From NCBI GenBank assembly GCA_036654415.1, contig JAVVSB010000013.1, forward strand, positions 1 through 43,143: DNA of 43,143 nucleotides, in the 5' to 3' direction. The DNA is from Mucinivorans sp036654415 (GTDB lineage: Bacteria > Bacteroidota > Bacteroidia > Bacteroidales > Rikenellaceae). Positions within the stretch are counted from its first letter, which is position 1; the number at the start of each line of letters is the position of its first letter. Positions 1-8,100 of the stretch are shown in pieces. The notes below the pieces were generated by a model. It made no database searches, was not told where the DNA came from, and worked only from the letters and a program-made list of their open reading frames with translations. The position numbers and the translations under genes were made by a program.

Positions 1-53
1 AGAGCAGCTGATTTGTAATCAGCTGGTCGGGGGTTCGAATCCCTCCATCGGCT
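1..53 (+). tRNA. tRNA-Thr (UGU), 5' end missing
   Basis: The window opens inside the D-arm of a tRNA. The anticodon stem (gctga/tcagc) encloses the loop tttgtaa, giving anticodon TGT (Thr). The T stem ggggg/ccctc holds the loop ttcgaat. The 3' acceptor strand catcggc ends at position 52 with discriminator T, and CCA is not encoded. About 20 nt of the 5' side lie outside the window. It is first in a cluster of four tRNAs around tuf. Confidence 0.93.
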
Positions 54-74
54 CTGAAAAAAACAGGATAATAG

Positions 75-119
75 ATTGAATGTTTGAGGTTATGATGATA
101 TAACTGGTAGGTATTCAAT
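75..119. repeat. Imperfect inverted repeat in tRNA spacer
   Basis: ATTGAAT at 75-81 is complementary to ATTCAAT at 113-119. Inside it, GTTAT (89-93) pairs with ATAAC (100-104). The pair could fold in the precursor transcript between tRNA-Thr and tRNA-Tyr. A role in processing is only a guess; the structure is short and AT-rich. Confidence 0.3.
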
Positions 120-128
120 AGACAAATA

Positions 129-211
129 GGGGAGATACCAAAGTGGCCAACTGGGGCAGACTGTAAATCTGCTGTCGTACGACTTCGTAGGTTCGAATCC
201 TGCTCTCCCCA
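129..211 (+). tRNA. tRNA-Tyr (GUA)
   Basis: Class II tRNA of 83 nt with a long variable arm, as expected for Tyr. Acceptor ggggaga pairs with tctcccc (204-210), and the discriminator is A at 211. The anticodon stem gcaga/tctgc holds the loop ctgtaaa, so the anticodon is GTA. The T stem gtagg/cctgc encloses ttcgaat. CCA is not encoded. It sits between tRNA-Thr and tRNA-Gly and is probably co-transcribed with them. Confidence 0.96.
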
Positions 212-219
212 CATTTTAT

Positions 220-287
220 TTAAGAGTTAAGAATTAAGAATTAAGAATTATATTGTAAATCATAATTCGTTGGTTTTTAACTCTTAA
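220..287. repeat. AT-rich inverted repeat with 7-nt tandem units
   Basis: Between tRNA-Tyr and tRNA-Gly, TTAAGAGTTAA (220-230) pairs exactly with TTAACTCTTAA (277-287). An inner pair is GAATTA (245-250) with TAATTC (263-268). The left arm runs into about three tandem copies of a taagaat unit (228-250). It could be a processing hairpin or a small MITE-like repeat. No gene is present here. Confidence 0.45.
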
Positions 288-304
288 TTTTTAGTTCAGA
301 AAAA

Positions 305-377
305 GCGGAAGTAGCTCAGTTGGTAGAGCATTAGCCTTCCAAGCTAATGGTCGCGGGTTCGAGTCTCGTCTTCCGCT
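305..377 (+). tRNA. tRNA-Gly (UCC)
   Basis: A 73-nt tRNA. Acceptor gcggaag (305-311) pairs with cttccgc (370-376), with discriminator T at 377. The anticodon stem ttagc/gctaa encloses cttccaa, giving anticodon TCC. The T arm gcggg-ttcgagt-ctcgt pairs with G-T wobbles. It lies 56 nt upstream of the tuf start, an arrangement consistent with co-transcription of tRNAs and EF-Tu. Confidence 0.96.
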
Positions 378-433
378 CAAAAAGGCGAGTAATAAATAAA
401 GAGAAAAAGAAACAATTTATAAAATCTAAAACA

Positions 434-1621
434 ATGGCAAAAGAAAAATTTGACCGTAGTAAACCACACGTAAACATTGGTACTATCGGACACGTTGACC
501 ACGGTAAAACTACTCTTACCGCTGCAATCACTACCGTTCTTGCAAAGAAGGGTCTTTCTGAACTTCGTTCATTTGACTCCATCGACAACGCTCCTGAGGA
601 GAAAGAACGTGGTATAACCATCAACACATCACATGTTGAGTACCAAACAGCTAATCGTCACTATGCACACGTTGACTGTCCAGGCCACGCTGACTATGTG
701 AAGAACATGGTTACTGGTGCCGCTCAGATGGATGGTGCTATCATTGTAGTTGCTGCTACAGACGGTCCTATGCCACAGACTCGCGAGCACATCCTTTTGG
801 CTCGTCAGGTAAACGTTCCTCGTATCGTAGTATTCCTTAACAAAGTGGATATGGTTGATGACGAAGAGATGTTGGAATTGGTTGAGATGGAAGTTCGTGA
901 ACTTCTAACAAAGAACGGTTTCGATGGTGATAATGCTCCTGTTATTCGCGGTTCAGCCCTTGGTGCTTTGAACGGGGAAGCCAAATGGGAAGACAAAATC
1001 ATGGAACTTATGGATGCAGTAGATACTTACATTCCGATTCCTCCACGTGAAACAGATAAGCCTTTCTTGATGCCTGTTGAAGATATCTTCTCTATTACTG
1101 GTCGTGGTACCGTTCTTACAGGTCGTATTGAAACTGGTATTATCAAGGTTCAGGACCCTGTTGAAATCATTGGTCTTGGTGAAAAAGCCATTACCTCTAC
1201 TTGTACAGGTGTTGAGATGTTCCGTAAATTGCTTGATTCAGGCGAAGCTGGTGATAACGTAGGTCTTTTGATGCGTGGTATCGACAAAGGTGATGTTAAA
1301 CGTGGTATGGTTGTTGCCAAACCAGGTTCTATCCATCCTCACCAGACATTCAAAGCCGAGGTTTATATCTTGGGTAAGAACGAAGGTGGTCGTCACACTC
1401 CATTCCATAATAAATATCGTCCTCAGTTCTACATCCGTACATTGGACGTAACTGGTGAAGTAACTCTTCCAGATGGTGTAGAGATGGTAATGCCAGGTGA
1501 TAACGTAACCATTAGTGTGGAACTTATCTACCCAGTTGCAATCAACATCGGTCTTCGTTTCGCTATCCGCGAAGGTGGTCGTACCGTTGGTGCAGGTCAG
1601 ATAACAGAGATTGTCAAATAA
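434..1621 (+). CDS. tuf: Elongation factor Tu
   Basis: EF-Tu delivers aminoacyl-tRNA to the ribosome as a GTP complex in the cytoplasm. The 395-residue length is typical. The P-loop GHVDHGKT lies at residues 19-26, followed by the switch II motif DCPGHADY and the guanine-specificity motif NKVD. The two C-terminal beta-barrel domains are complete, ending AGQITEIVK. The open frame extends upstream into tRNA-Gly. The start at 434 (MAKEKF) is chosen because it matches the family N-terminus and avoids overlapping the tRNA. The leader is A-rich without a Shine-Dalgarno sequence. The gene is flanked by tRNA-Gly and tRNA-Trp, the usual Bacteroidales order ahead of secE-nusG. Confidence 0.98.
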   Translation: MAKEKFDRSKPHVNIGTIGHVDHGKTTLTAAITTVLAKKGLSELRSFDSIDNAPEEKERGITINTSHVEYQTANRHYAHVDCPGHADYVKNMVTGAAQMDGAIIVVAATDGPMPQTREHILLARQVNVPRIVVFLNKVDMVDDEEMLELVEMEVRELLTKNGFDGDNAPVIRGSALGALNGEAKWEDKIMELMDAVDTYIPIPPRETDKPFLMPVEDIFSITGRGTVLTGRIETGIIKVQDPVEIIGLGEKAITSTCTGVEMFRKLLDSGEAGDNVGLLMRGIDKGDVKRGMVVAKPGSIHPHQTFKAEVYILGKNEGGRHTPFHNKYRPQFYIRTLDVTGEVTLPDGVEMVMPGDNVTISVELIYPVAINIGLRFAIREGGRTVGAGQITEIVK

Positions 1622-1646
1622 TTCGGATATATTTCTTAGTATTTTC

Positions 1647-1700
1647 AAGTTAAGGACTTAAGAAGGCTTAGCCAAGACAAGGTTTCTTAGTCCTTAACTT
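1647..1700 (+). terminator. Long hairpin between tuf and tRNA-Trp
   Basis: The arms 1647-1664 and 1684-1700 are complementary over 17 bp with one bulged T, around a 19-nt loop. No T-run follows directly, and tRNA-Trp begins 5 nt later. It may therefore be a processing or partial-termination signal that trims tuf mRNA from the tRNA, rather than a full terminator. Confidence 0.5.
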
Positions 1701-1704
1701 AATT

Positions 1705-1776
1705 AGGGGTGTAGTACAAGGGCTAGTATAGTGGTCTCCAAAACCATTGATGGGGGTTCGAATCCCTCCACCCCTG
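1705..1776 (+). tRNA. tRNA-Trp (CCA)
   Basis: A 72-nt tRNA. Acceptor aggggtg (1705-1711) pairs with cacccct (1769-1775), and the discriminator is G at 1776, the Trp identity base. The anticodon loop ctccaaa gives CCA. The T arm is ggggg-ttcgaat-ccctc. It lies 20 nt upstream of secE, a conserved position in this gene block. Confidence 0.96.
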
Positions 1777-1796
1777 CATTTTAAGAGCAAATAGAT

Positions 1797-1985
1797 ATGA
1801 AATCAAATTACGTAAAAGAGTCATTCAACGAGTTGGTTCACAAAGTGACCTGGCCAGGTTGGAGTTCACTTCAAAGCAGTGCGATATTGGTTATGATAGC
1901 ATCGATTATCATGGCCCTTATTGTGTTGGTTATGGACTTTAGCTTCAAAGAGATAATGTCTTCAATTTACAGCCTACTTTATTAA
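1797..1985 (+). CDS. secE: Preprotein translocase subunit SecE
   Basis: A 62-residue single-span subunit that clamps SecY in the inner-membrane protein translocon. The amphipathic N-terminal helix carries the conserved ELxxVTWPxW segment (residues 12-22). One hydrophobic span follows at about residues 30-48, and a short tail ends the protein. The length fits the short SecE of most bacteria, unlike the three-span form of enterobacteria. It lies between tRNA-Trp and nusG; nusG starts 4 nt after the stop codon, so the two are co-transcribed. Confidence 0.95.
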   Translation: MKSNYVKESFNELVHKVTWPGWSSLQSSAILVMIASIIMALIVLVMDFSFKEIMSSIYSLLY

Positions 1986-1989
1986 TACT

Positions 1990-2550
1990 ATGAGTGGTCA
2001 GCAAGAGATGCAGTGGTACGTGCTGCGTGCCATAGGTGGTAAAGAGAAAAAGGTCAAGGAATATCTTGAGGCCGAGGTTCGTACTCTCAAGTTACAAGAT
2101 TTTATATCGCAGATACTCATCCCCACCGAGAAGGTGTATGCGGTACGTGCAGGTAAGAAAGTGCTCAAGGAGCGTGTGTCGTTCCCAGGTTATATATTAG
2201 TACAATGCCACTTTGTTGGCGAAATTCCGCATATTTTGCGCAACATTCCCAATGTTATGGGGTTCCTTTGCGACGAGAAAGGTTCGATGATGGATGCCAC
2301 GCCACTGCGTGATGTCGAAGTCGCACGCCTTTTGGGTCAGGTCGATGCAATGGCCGAATCAGAGGAGCAACTGCTTGAAGTTGGATATGTTGTTGGCGAT
2401 GCAGTCCGAGTTATAGATGGTCCCTTTGCTTCCTTCGTTGGGGTGGTCGAGACTGTGGATGAGCAGCGCAAGAAACTTACTGTTTCTGTCAAGATATTCG
2501 GACGTAAGACTCCTATGGAGTTGAGCTATACGCAAGTAGAAAAAGAGTAA
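1990..2550 (+). CDS. nusG: Transcription elongation/antitermination factor NusG
   Basis: A 186-residue cytoplasmic factor that binds RNA polymerase and links it to Rho or to the leading ribosome. The N-terminal NGN domain is recognisable from WYVLRAIGGKEKKVKEYLE (about residues 9-27) through the PGYILV segment. The C-terminal KOW domain includes VRVIDGPFASFVGVVE (about residues 139-154). The alternative RfaH-like paralog is less likely because of the position between secE and rplK. It starts 4 nt after secE. The next gene, rplK, is 183 nt downstream. Confidence 0.96.
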   Translation: MSGQQEMQWYVLRAIGGKEKKVKEYLEAEVRTLKLQDFISQILIPTEKVYAVRAGKKVLKERVSFPGYILVQCHFVGEIPHILRNIPNVMGFLCDEKGSMMDATPLRDVEVARLLGQVDAMAESEEQLLEVGYVVGDAVRVIDGPFASFVGVVETVDEQRKKLTVSVKIFGRKTPMELSYTQVEKE

Positions 2551-2733
2551 GTCCATCCTCAAAAATAGGATTTACAAAACAGGCAGGGCGAAAAACCTGC
2601 AAAAAGTAATTAATCTAATTTTGGATTGAAGGCGTAGGTTTTTAGTTTATCAGTTTATTTTTACGTTACGGTAGATGGAGATTGGTTTATTGAATGTCGA
2701 AAAATTCAGTTCTTAATTTAAAAAAGGAAATCT
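2551..2733 (+). other. nusG-rplK spacer, possible ribosomal-protein leader
   Basis: This 183-nt spacer contains a short hairpin (GCAGG 2584-2588 with CCTGC 2597-2601). It also contains TAATTTTG at 2617-2624, which matches the -7 element of Bacteroides promoters, but no TTTG lies at the right distance upstream. The L11 operon leader is a known L1 binding site in other bacteria. I do not see a clear L1-type structure here. Confidence 0.35.
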
Positions 2734-3174
2734 ATGGCAAAAGAGGTAGCTGCGTTAATTAAGCTGCAAATCAAGGGAGGTGCCGCTAATCCTTCACCCC
2801 CAGTAGGTCCAGCATTGGGCTCAAAGGGTGTGAATATTATGGACTTCTGCAAGCAGTTCAACGCTCGTACACAAGACAAGGCAGGTAAAACTCTGCCAGT
2901 CATTATTACCGTTTATGGTGATAAGTCCTTCGATTTTATTGTAAAGCAACCACCGGTTGCCATACAGCTCAAAGAGGCATGTGGCATCAAGAGTGGTTCG
3001 GCAGAACCAAATCGTGCCCGTGTGGGTGAGATTAAGTGGGACGCTATTCGCCAGATTGCTCAAGGCAAGATGGAGGATATGAATTGTTTTACAGTTGAGT
3101 CAGCAATGACAATGGTCGCAGGGACAGCACGCAGTATGGGTATCAAAGTTGTAGGTGAAGGTCCAAAAAAGTAA
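2734..3174 (+). CDS. rplK: 50S ribosomal protein L11
   Basis: A 146-residue protein of the GTPase-associated centre of the large subunit. It binds 23S rRNA near the factor site. The N-terminal domain carries the proline-rich LQIKGGAANPSPPVGPALG segment (residues 9-27). The C-terminal RNA-binding domain includes the region GTARSMGIKV near the end. The length is normal. It is the first gene of the rplKAJL cluster, and rplA starts 7 nt after its stop codon. Confidence 0.97.
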   Translation: MAKEVAALIKLQIKGGAANPSPPVGPALGSKGVNIMDFCKQFNARTQDKAGKTLPVIITVYGDKSFDFIVKQPPVAIQLKEACGIKSGSAEPNRARVGEIKWDAIRQIAQGKMEDMNCFTVESAMTMVAGTARSMGIKVVGEGPKK

Positions 3175-3181
3175 AAAACAG

Positions 3182-3871
3182 ATGAAACTGACAAAAAATA
3201 GAAAAGCTGCATTGGCTAAAATTGAGCCTAATAAAGCATACAAGTTGGCAGAAGCATCCGCACTTTTGAAGGAGATAACCACCACAAAGTTCGATGCCTC
3301 AGTAGACATTGATGTACGTCTTGGGGTCGACCCACGCAAAGCGAATCAGATGGTTCGTGGTGTGGTAACGCTTCCTCACGGTACGGGCAAAAAGGTTCGT
3401 GTATTGGTTCTTTGTACCCCCGATAAGGTGGCCGAAGCAACTGCTGCAGGTGCTGAGTTCGTTGGTTTGGAAGAGTATATCGACAAAATCAAGGGCGGTT
3501 GGACCGATGTTGATGTAATTATTTGTACCCCTTCAGTGATGGCTAAGGTTGGTGCTTTGGGACGTATTTTAGGCCCTCGTGGTCTGATGCCAAACCCTAA
3601 GACTGGCACCGTTACTATGGAGGTTGGGAAAGCAGTGGAAGAGGTAAAAGCCGGTAAAATTGACTTTAAGGTCGACAAGTTCGGTATTATACACACCTCT
3701 GTTGGTAAGGTATCATTTTCTCAGGAACAGATTAGCGAAAATATCCGTGAGTTTATTCACACGCTTATGAAGTTAAAACCTGTGGCTGCAAAGGGTACTT
3801 ATATGTGTTCTGTGTATGTATCATCGACGATGAGTCCTGGTCTGCAGATAGACATTAAATCAGTAGAATAA
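3182..3871 (+). CDS. rplA: 50S ribosomal protein L1
   Basis: A 229-residue protein of the L1 stalk, which helps move deacylated tRNA out of the E site. In many bacteria it also represses its own operon. The segments VDVIICTPSVMAKVGALGRILGPRG and PNPKTGTV are the family signature. The reading frame is open further upstream, into rplK. The start at 3182 (MKLTKNRK) is chosen because it gives the family length and a 7-nt spacer instead of a 20-nt overlap. It is followed by rplJ after 17 nt. Confidence 0.96.
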   Translation: MKLTKNRKAALAKIEPNKAYKLAEASALLKEITTTKFDASVDIDVRLGVDPRKANQMVRGVVTLPHGTGKKVRVLVLCTPDKVAEATAAGAEFVGLEEYIDKIKGGWTDVDVIICTPSVMAKVGALGRILGPRGLMPNPKTGTVTMEVGKAVEEVKAGKIDFKVDKFGIIHTSVGKVSFSQEQISENIREFIHTLMKLKPVAAKGTYMCSVYVSSTMSPGLQIDIKSVE

Positions 3872-3888
3872 TAACTAACGTAACAAAC

Positions 3889-4419
3889 ATGAAAAAGGAA
3901 CAAAAAGTCCAAGTAATCGAGTCGTTAGTTGTCAATCTTGGTCAGTATGCTCATTACTATTTAACTGATATTTCAGGTATGAACGCCGAGAAGACCGCTG
4001 CACTTCGTGCAATGTGTTTTGAAAAAGGTGTTAAGTTAGTAGTGGTCAAGAACACTTTCTTTGCTCAGGCTTTAGCTCAGGCAGGTAAGCAGAACCAAGA
4101 GATTGAGGCTACGCTTGTACAATCTAGCGCAGTTATGTTTTCCAACACAGGCAATCTACCTGCAAAGCTTATCAAAGAGTTTTGTAAGAAGCAAGCCTCT
4201 GAGCGTCCACTATTGAAATCAGCTTTTGTTGATGAGTGCGCTTATGTTGGTCAGGCAGAACTAAATACTCTTACCACAATCAAATCACGCGAGGAGCTTA
4301 TCGCAGACGTTATCGCTCTGCTTCAATCCCCTGCCAAGAATGTTATCTCTGCATTGCAGGCTAACGCTGGACAGAAGATTGCAGGGTTGGTTAAGTCACT
4401 CGAAGAGCGCGGAGCGTAA
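3889..4419 (+). CDS. rplJ: 50S ribosomal protein L10
   Basis: A 176-residue stalk-base protein that anchors L7/L12 dimers to the ribosome. The N-terminal rRNA-binding domain begins MKKEQKVQVIESL and has the LRAMCFEKGVKLVVVKNTF region (residues 40-58). The C-terminal helix that binds L7/L12 ends LVKSLEERGA. Only 17 nt separate it from rplA, so there is no room for the long L10-binding leader known from E. coli. If L10 regulates itself here, the site must lie elsewhere. Confidence 0.96.
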   Translation: MKKEQKVQVIESLVVNLGQYAHYYLTDISGMNAEKTAALRAMCFEKGVKLVVVKNTFFAQALAQAGKQNQEIEATLVQSSAVMFSNTGNLPAKLIKEFCKKQASERPLLKSAFVDECAYVGQAELNTLTTIKSREELIADVIALLQSPAKNVISALQANAGQKIAGLVKSLEERGA

Positions 4420-4483
4420 TTTATAATACACAACAGTGTACTGTTTTTTCAAAATAAGTAATAACAATTAAAAAGTAAATAAG

Positions 4484-4858
4484 ATGGCAGACATCAAAAA
4501 ATTGGCTGAAGAGCTAGTAAATCTCACAGTTAAAGAAGTAAACGAACTCGCAGCAGTTCTTAAGGACGAATACGGTATCGAGCCTGCAGCCGCAGCAGTA
4601 GCAGTAGCAGCAGCTCCAGCTGAAGGTCCTGCAGCCGCAGCTGAGAAAACCGCTTTCGATGTAATCTTGGTTAACGCTGGTGGCGCAAAGCTTCAGGTTG
4701 TTAAGGTTGTTAAAGACATCACAGGTCTTGGTCTTAAAGAGGCTAAGGATTTGGTTGACGGAGCTCCTAAAGCAGTCAAAGAAGGTGTTTCTAAGGAAGA
4801 TGCTGAATCAATCAAAGCTCAACTTGTTGAAGCAGGCGCAGAGGTTGAAGTTAAATAA
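4484..4858 (+). CDS. rplL: 50S ribosomal protein L7/L12
   Basis: A 124-residue stalk protein that recruits translational GTPases. It shows the usual layout: an N-terminal dimerisation domain (residues 1-32), an Ala-rich hinge (about residues 34-53) and a C-terminal factor-binding domain with GLGLKEAKDLVDGAPKAVKEG. The start at 4484 lies in an A-rich leader without a Shine-Dalgarno sequence. It is 64 nt after rplJ. A strong hairpin starts 17 nt after the stop codon, before rpoB. Confidence 0.97.
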   Translation: MADIKKLAEELVNLTVKEVNELAAVLKDEYGIEPAAAAVAVAAAPAEGPAAAAEKTAFDVILVNAGGAKLQVVKVVKDITGLGLKEAKDLVDGAPKAVKEGVSKEDAESIKAQLVEAGAEVEVK

Positions 4859-4875
4859 TTTCCCTAAGGAGAGTG

Positions 4876-4902
4876 AGGGTGGATGCTTTTTGCGTCCGCC
4901 CT
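4876..4902 (+). terminator. Hairpin between rplL and rpoB (attenuator-like)
   Basis: An 11-bp stem (agggtggatgc 4876-4886 with gcgtccgccct 4892-4902, two G-T pairs) closes a TTTTT loop. It lies 17 nt after the rplL stop codon. No strong T-run follows, which suggests partial termination. A transcription attenuator between rplL and rpoB is well known in E. coli, where it lowers polymerase output relative to ribosomal proteins. The same role here is inferred from position. Confidence 0.65.
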
Positions 4903-5106
4903 TATTGTCTTTAAATGAAGTCTGCAAATAGTCGTTGTCTCCTTTGCAGTGCTTTTGGTCTACGGAAGGTTTTGAACACCCCTTCTGATTAAAAAAAATG
5001 TTCATTGTCTGACAGAGGTACAGGGCAGCGGAATTTACTACTCAGCTTGCTACCCATATGTACGAAACAACAGGCGATTATCCATCAAAAAAGCTGTTAA
5101 AACCAA
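4903..5106. other. rplL-rpoB intergenic region
   Basis: This is the body of a 305-nt gap (4859-5163). Apart from the hairpin at 4876-4902 and the promoter-like site at 5107-5136, I see no gene or RNA family. A short direct repeat, TACCCATNTGTA, occurs at 5050-5061 and at about 5113-5124. Confidence 0.5.
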
Positions 5107-5136
5107 TTTGTGTACCCATTTGTAGAGGTACATTTT
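5107..5136 (+). promoter_or_regulatory. Promoter-like element upstream of rpoB
   Basis: TTTG at 5107-5110 and TACATTTT at 5129-5136 are separated by 18 nt. They match TTTG/TAnnTTTG except for the last base and a spacer 1 nt shorter than usual. The rpoB start is 27 nt downstream of the -7 element. This suggests rpoBC can be transcribed independently of the upstream ribosomal genes. Confidence 0.45.
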
Positions 5137-5163
5137 CTATCTCTTTTATAATAAAAAGAAAAA

Positions 5164-8100
5164 ATGGCTTTAACCCAAAAAAAACAAAGAGTTAGCTTTG
5201 CACAGGTAAATCCGAGGATGGAATACCCCGATTTTCTGGAGGTGCAGCTAAAATCGTTTCAGGATTTTTTCCAACTTGACACCACCCAAGAGAACCGTTT
5301 GGACGAGGGGTTGTACAAAGTTTTTGCGGAGAACTTCCCAATTTCAGACACTCGCAACAACTTTGTGTTGGAGTTTCTTGATTACTTTATTGACCCGCCT
5401 CGTTACTCCATTGATGAGTGCATTGAGCGTGGTTTGACCTACAGCGTTCCGCTGAAGGCTAAATTGAAATTATACTGTACCGACCCTGAGCATGAGGATT
5501 TTGACCCTGTAATTCAGGATGTCTATTTTGGTACGGTTCCATATATGACACCTCGTGGTACGTTTGTTATAAACGGAGCCGAGCGTGTTATTGTTTCGCA
5601 GTTGCATCGTTCTCCTGGTGTATTCTTCGGACAGTCCATTCACTCCAATGGTACAAAACTCTATTCAGCGCGTATTATCCCATTCAAGGGTAGTTGGATT
5701 GAGTTTGCCACCGATATTCAGGGGGTGATGTATGCTTATATTGACCGTAAGAAGAAGTTACCCGTAACCACGCTTTTGCGTGCTATTGGTTTTGAATCTG
5801 ACCGTCAAATCCTAGAAATTTTTGACCTTGCTGACCAGATAACAGTAACGGCTGAAAATTTGGAGGCTGTCAAGGGCCGTAAGTTGGCCGCTCGTGTTCT
5901 TCGTACTTGGGTCGAGGACTTTGTTGATGAGGACACTGGTGAGGTGGTCTCTATCGACCGCTACGATGTGATTGTGGAGCGCGAGAGTATCCTGGATGAT
6001 GCCCAGATTGAGGCCATCTTGGAGAGCGGTGAAAAGAGTATACTTCTTCATAAGGAGAATGCTGCAGCCAACGACTACTCCATTGTCTACAACACTCTCC
6101 AAAAAGACAACTGCAACTCCGAGAAAGAGGCTGTGGTTTACATCTACAGGCAGTTGCGTAACTCCGAGCCACCCGATGAGGCTACGGCTCGTGATGTTAT
6201 TGATAAGTTGTTCTTTTCGGACAAACGTTATGATTTGGGTAATGTAGGTCGTTACCGTATCAACCGCAAGTTGGGACTTGATATTCCTATGGAGACTCGT
6301 GTGCTGACTCGCGAAGACATGATAAGCATCATTAAATATTTGATTATGCTCATCAATGCCAAGACCGACGTTGACGACATCGACCACTTAAGTAATCGTC
6401 GTGTGCGCACCGTAGGTGAACAGTTGGCGGCTCAGTTCTCGGTTGGTTTTGCCCGTATGGCTCGTACTATCCGTGAACGTATGAATGTGCGTGACAACGA
6501 GGTCTTCACTCCTATTGACCTCATTAATGCCAAGACACTATCGAGCGTTATCAACAGTTTCTTTGGTACCAATCAGCTTAGCCAGTTTATGGACCAAACC
6601 AACCCACTGGCCGAACTGACCCATAAGCGTCGTCTGTCAGCCTTAGGCCCTGGGGGACTCTCGCGTGAACGTGCTGGTTTTGAGGTCCGAGACGTACACT
6701 ACACCCACTACGGTCGTCTGTGTCCTATCGAAACTCCTGAAGGGCCAAATATTGGTCTTATATCCTCACTTTGTGTATATGCCAAGATTTCGGACATGGG
6801 TTTCATCGAGACTCCATATGCCTTGGTCGAGAATGGTAAAGTGACCAACACTGTTGAGTACAAGAGTGCCGAGCAGGAAGAGGGGTTGGTTATCGCCCAG
6901 GCCAATGTTGGCGTGAATAGTGATGGCAACTTTACTACTGAACATATCAAATCTCGTCACGATGGCGATTTTCCCGAGGCTACACCTGAAGAGGTCAATG
7001 CCATGGATGTTGCACCAAATCAGATTGCCTCTATTGCCGCTTCACTTATTCCGTTCTTGGAACATGATGATGCTAACCGTGCTCTGATGGGCTCTAACAT
7101 GATGCGCCAGGCGGTGCCTCTGCTTAAGGCTGAGGCTCCTATTGTGGGCACTGGGCTCGAGGGGGCTGTTGTGGCCGACTCTCGTACTCAAGTTGTGGCC
7201 GAGCGTAATGGTGAAATCGTTTTCTCGGACTCTACTCGTATTGAGATACTTTATGAGCGTACCGATTTTGAAAAGTTTGTGAGCTTTGACCCCGAGGTCA
7301 CAGTTTATAAACTACCTAAATATCGCAAGACTAACCAGTCTACTTCACTTACCTTGAAGCCTATTGTGCGTCGCGGTCAGAAGGTGGTTCCAGGTCAGAT
7401 ATTGACTCAGGGTTATTCCACCGAGAATGGTGAGTTGGCCCTTGGTCGTAACCTTAAGGTGGCTTATATGCCATGGCAGGGTTACAACTTCGAGGATGCC
7501 ATTGTTATTTCGGAACGTCTGGTACGTGACGATGTGTTCACTTCGGTGCACATTGATGAGTATATTATGGAGGTTCGCGATACTAAGCGTGGTATTGAGG
7601 AGTTGACATCCGATATCCCTAATGTGAGCGAGGATGCAACGCGTGATTTGGACGAGAATGGTGTTATCCGTATCGGAGCCAATGTTAAGCCAGGTGATAT
7701 TCTTATTGGTAAGATTACCCCTAAGGGTGAATCTGACCCATCGCCCGAGGAGAAACTTCTTCGTGCCATCTTTGGTGACAAAGCTGGTGACGTTAAGGAT
7801 GCTTCGCTCAAGGCTCAGCCATCACTCTTTGGGGTGGTTGTTGACCGTAAGATTTTCACTCGTGCTCAAAATAAAGAGGGTGGTAAAAAGGGCAAGCATT
7901 CCGAAAAAGTACTTACCGACAAGGCTGAGGCACTTTTTAACGAAAAGGTTGCTGCTCTGCACACCATTTTGGTTGATAAACTTTGGTCGACTCTCAACGG
8001 TAAATCTTCTTTGGGCGTGATTGACTACTTTGGTGTAGAGATTATCGAAAAGGGAGTCAAGTTTACTCGCAAACAGATTGAGGAACTTGATTATCTGACC

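Noticed and set aside
3872..3888. Possible L10 leader before rplJ
   Set aside because: Only 17 nt separate rplA and rplJ, too short for the known L10-binding structure.
5812..6387. 191-codon open frame on the - strand inside rpoB
   Set aside because: It is a mirror of rpoB coding constraint. The product shows no family features, and similar shadows occur through rpoB and rpoC.
6562..6660. Rifampicin resistance change in rpoB
   Set aside because: Residues equivalent to E. coli D516, H526 and S531 are unchanged (D477, H487, S492), and the region fits the usual Bacteroidota sequence.
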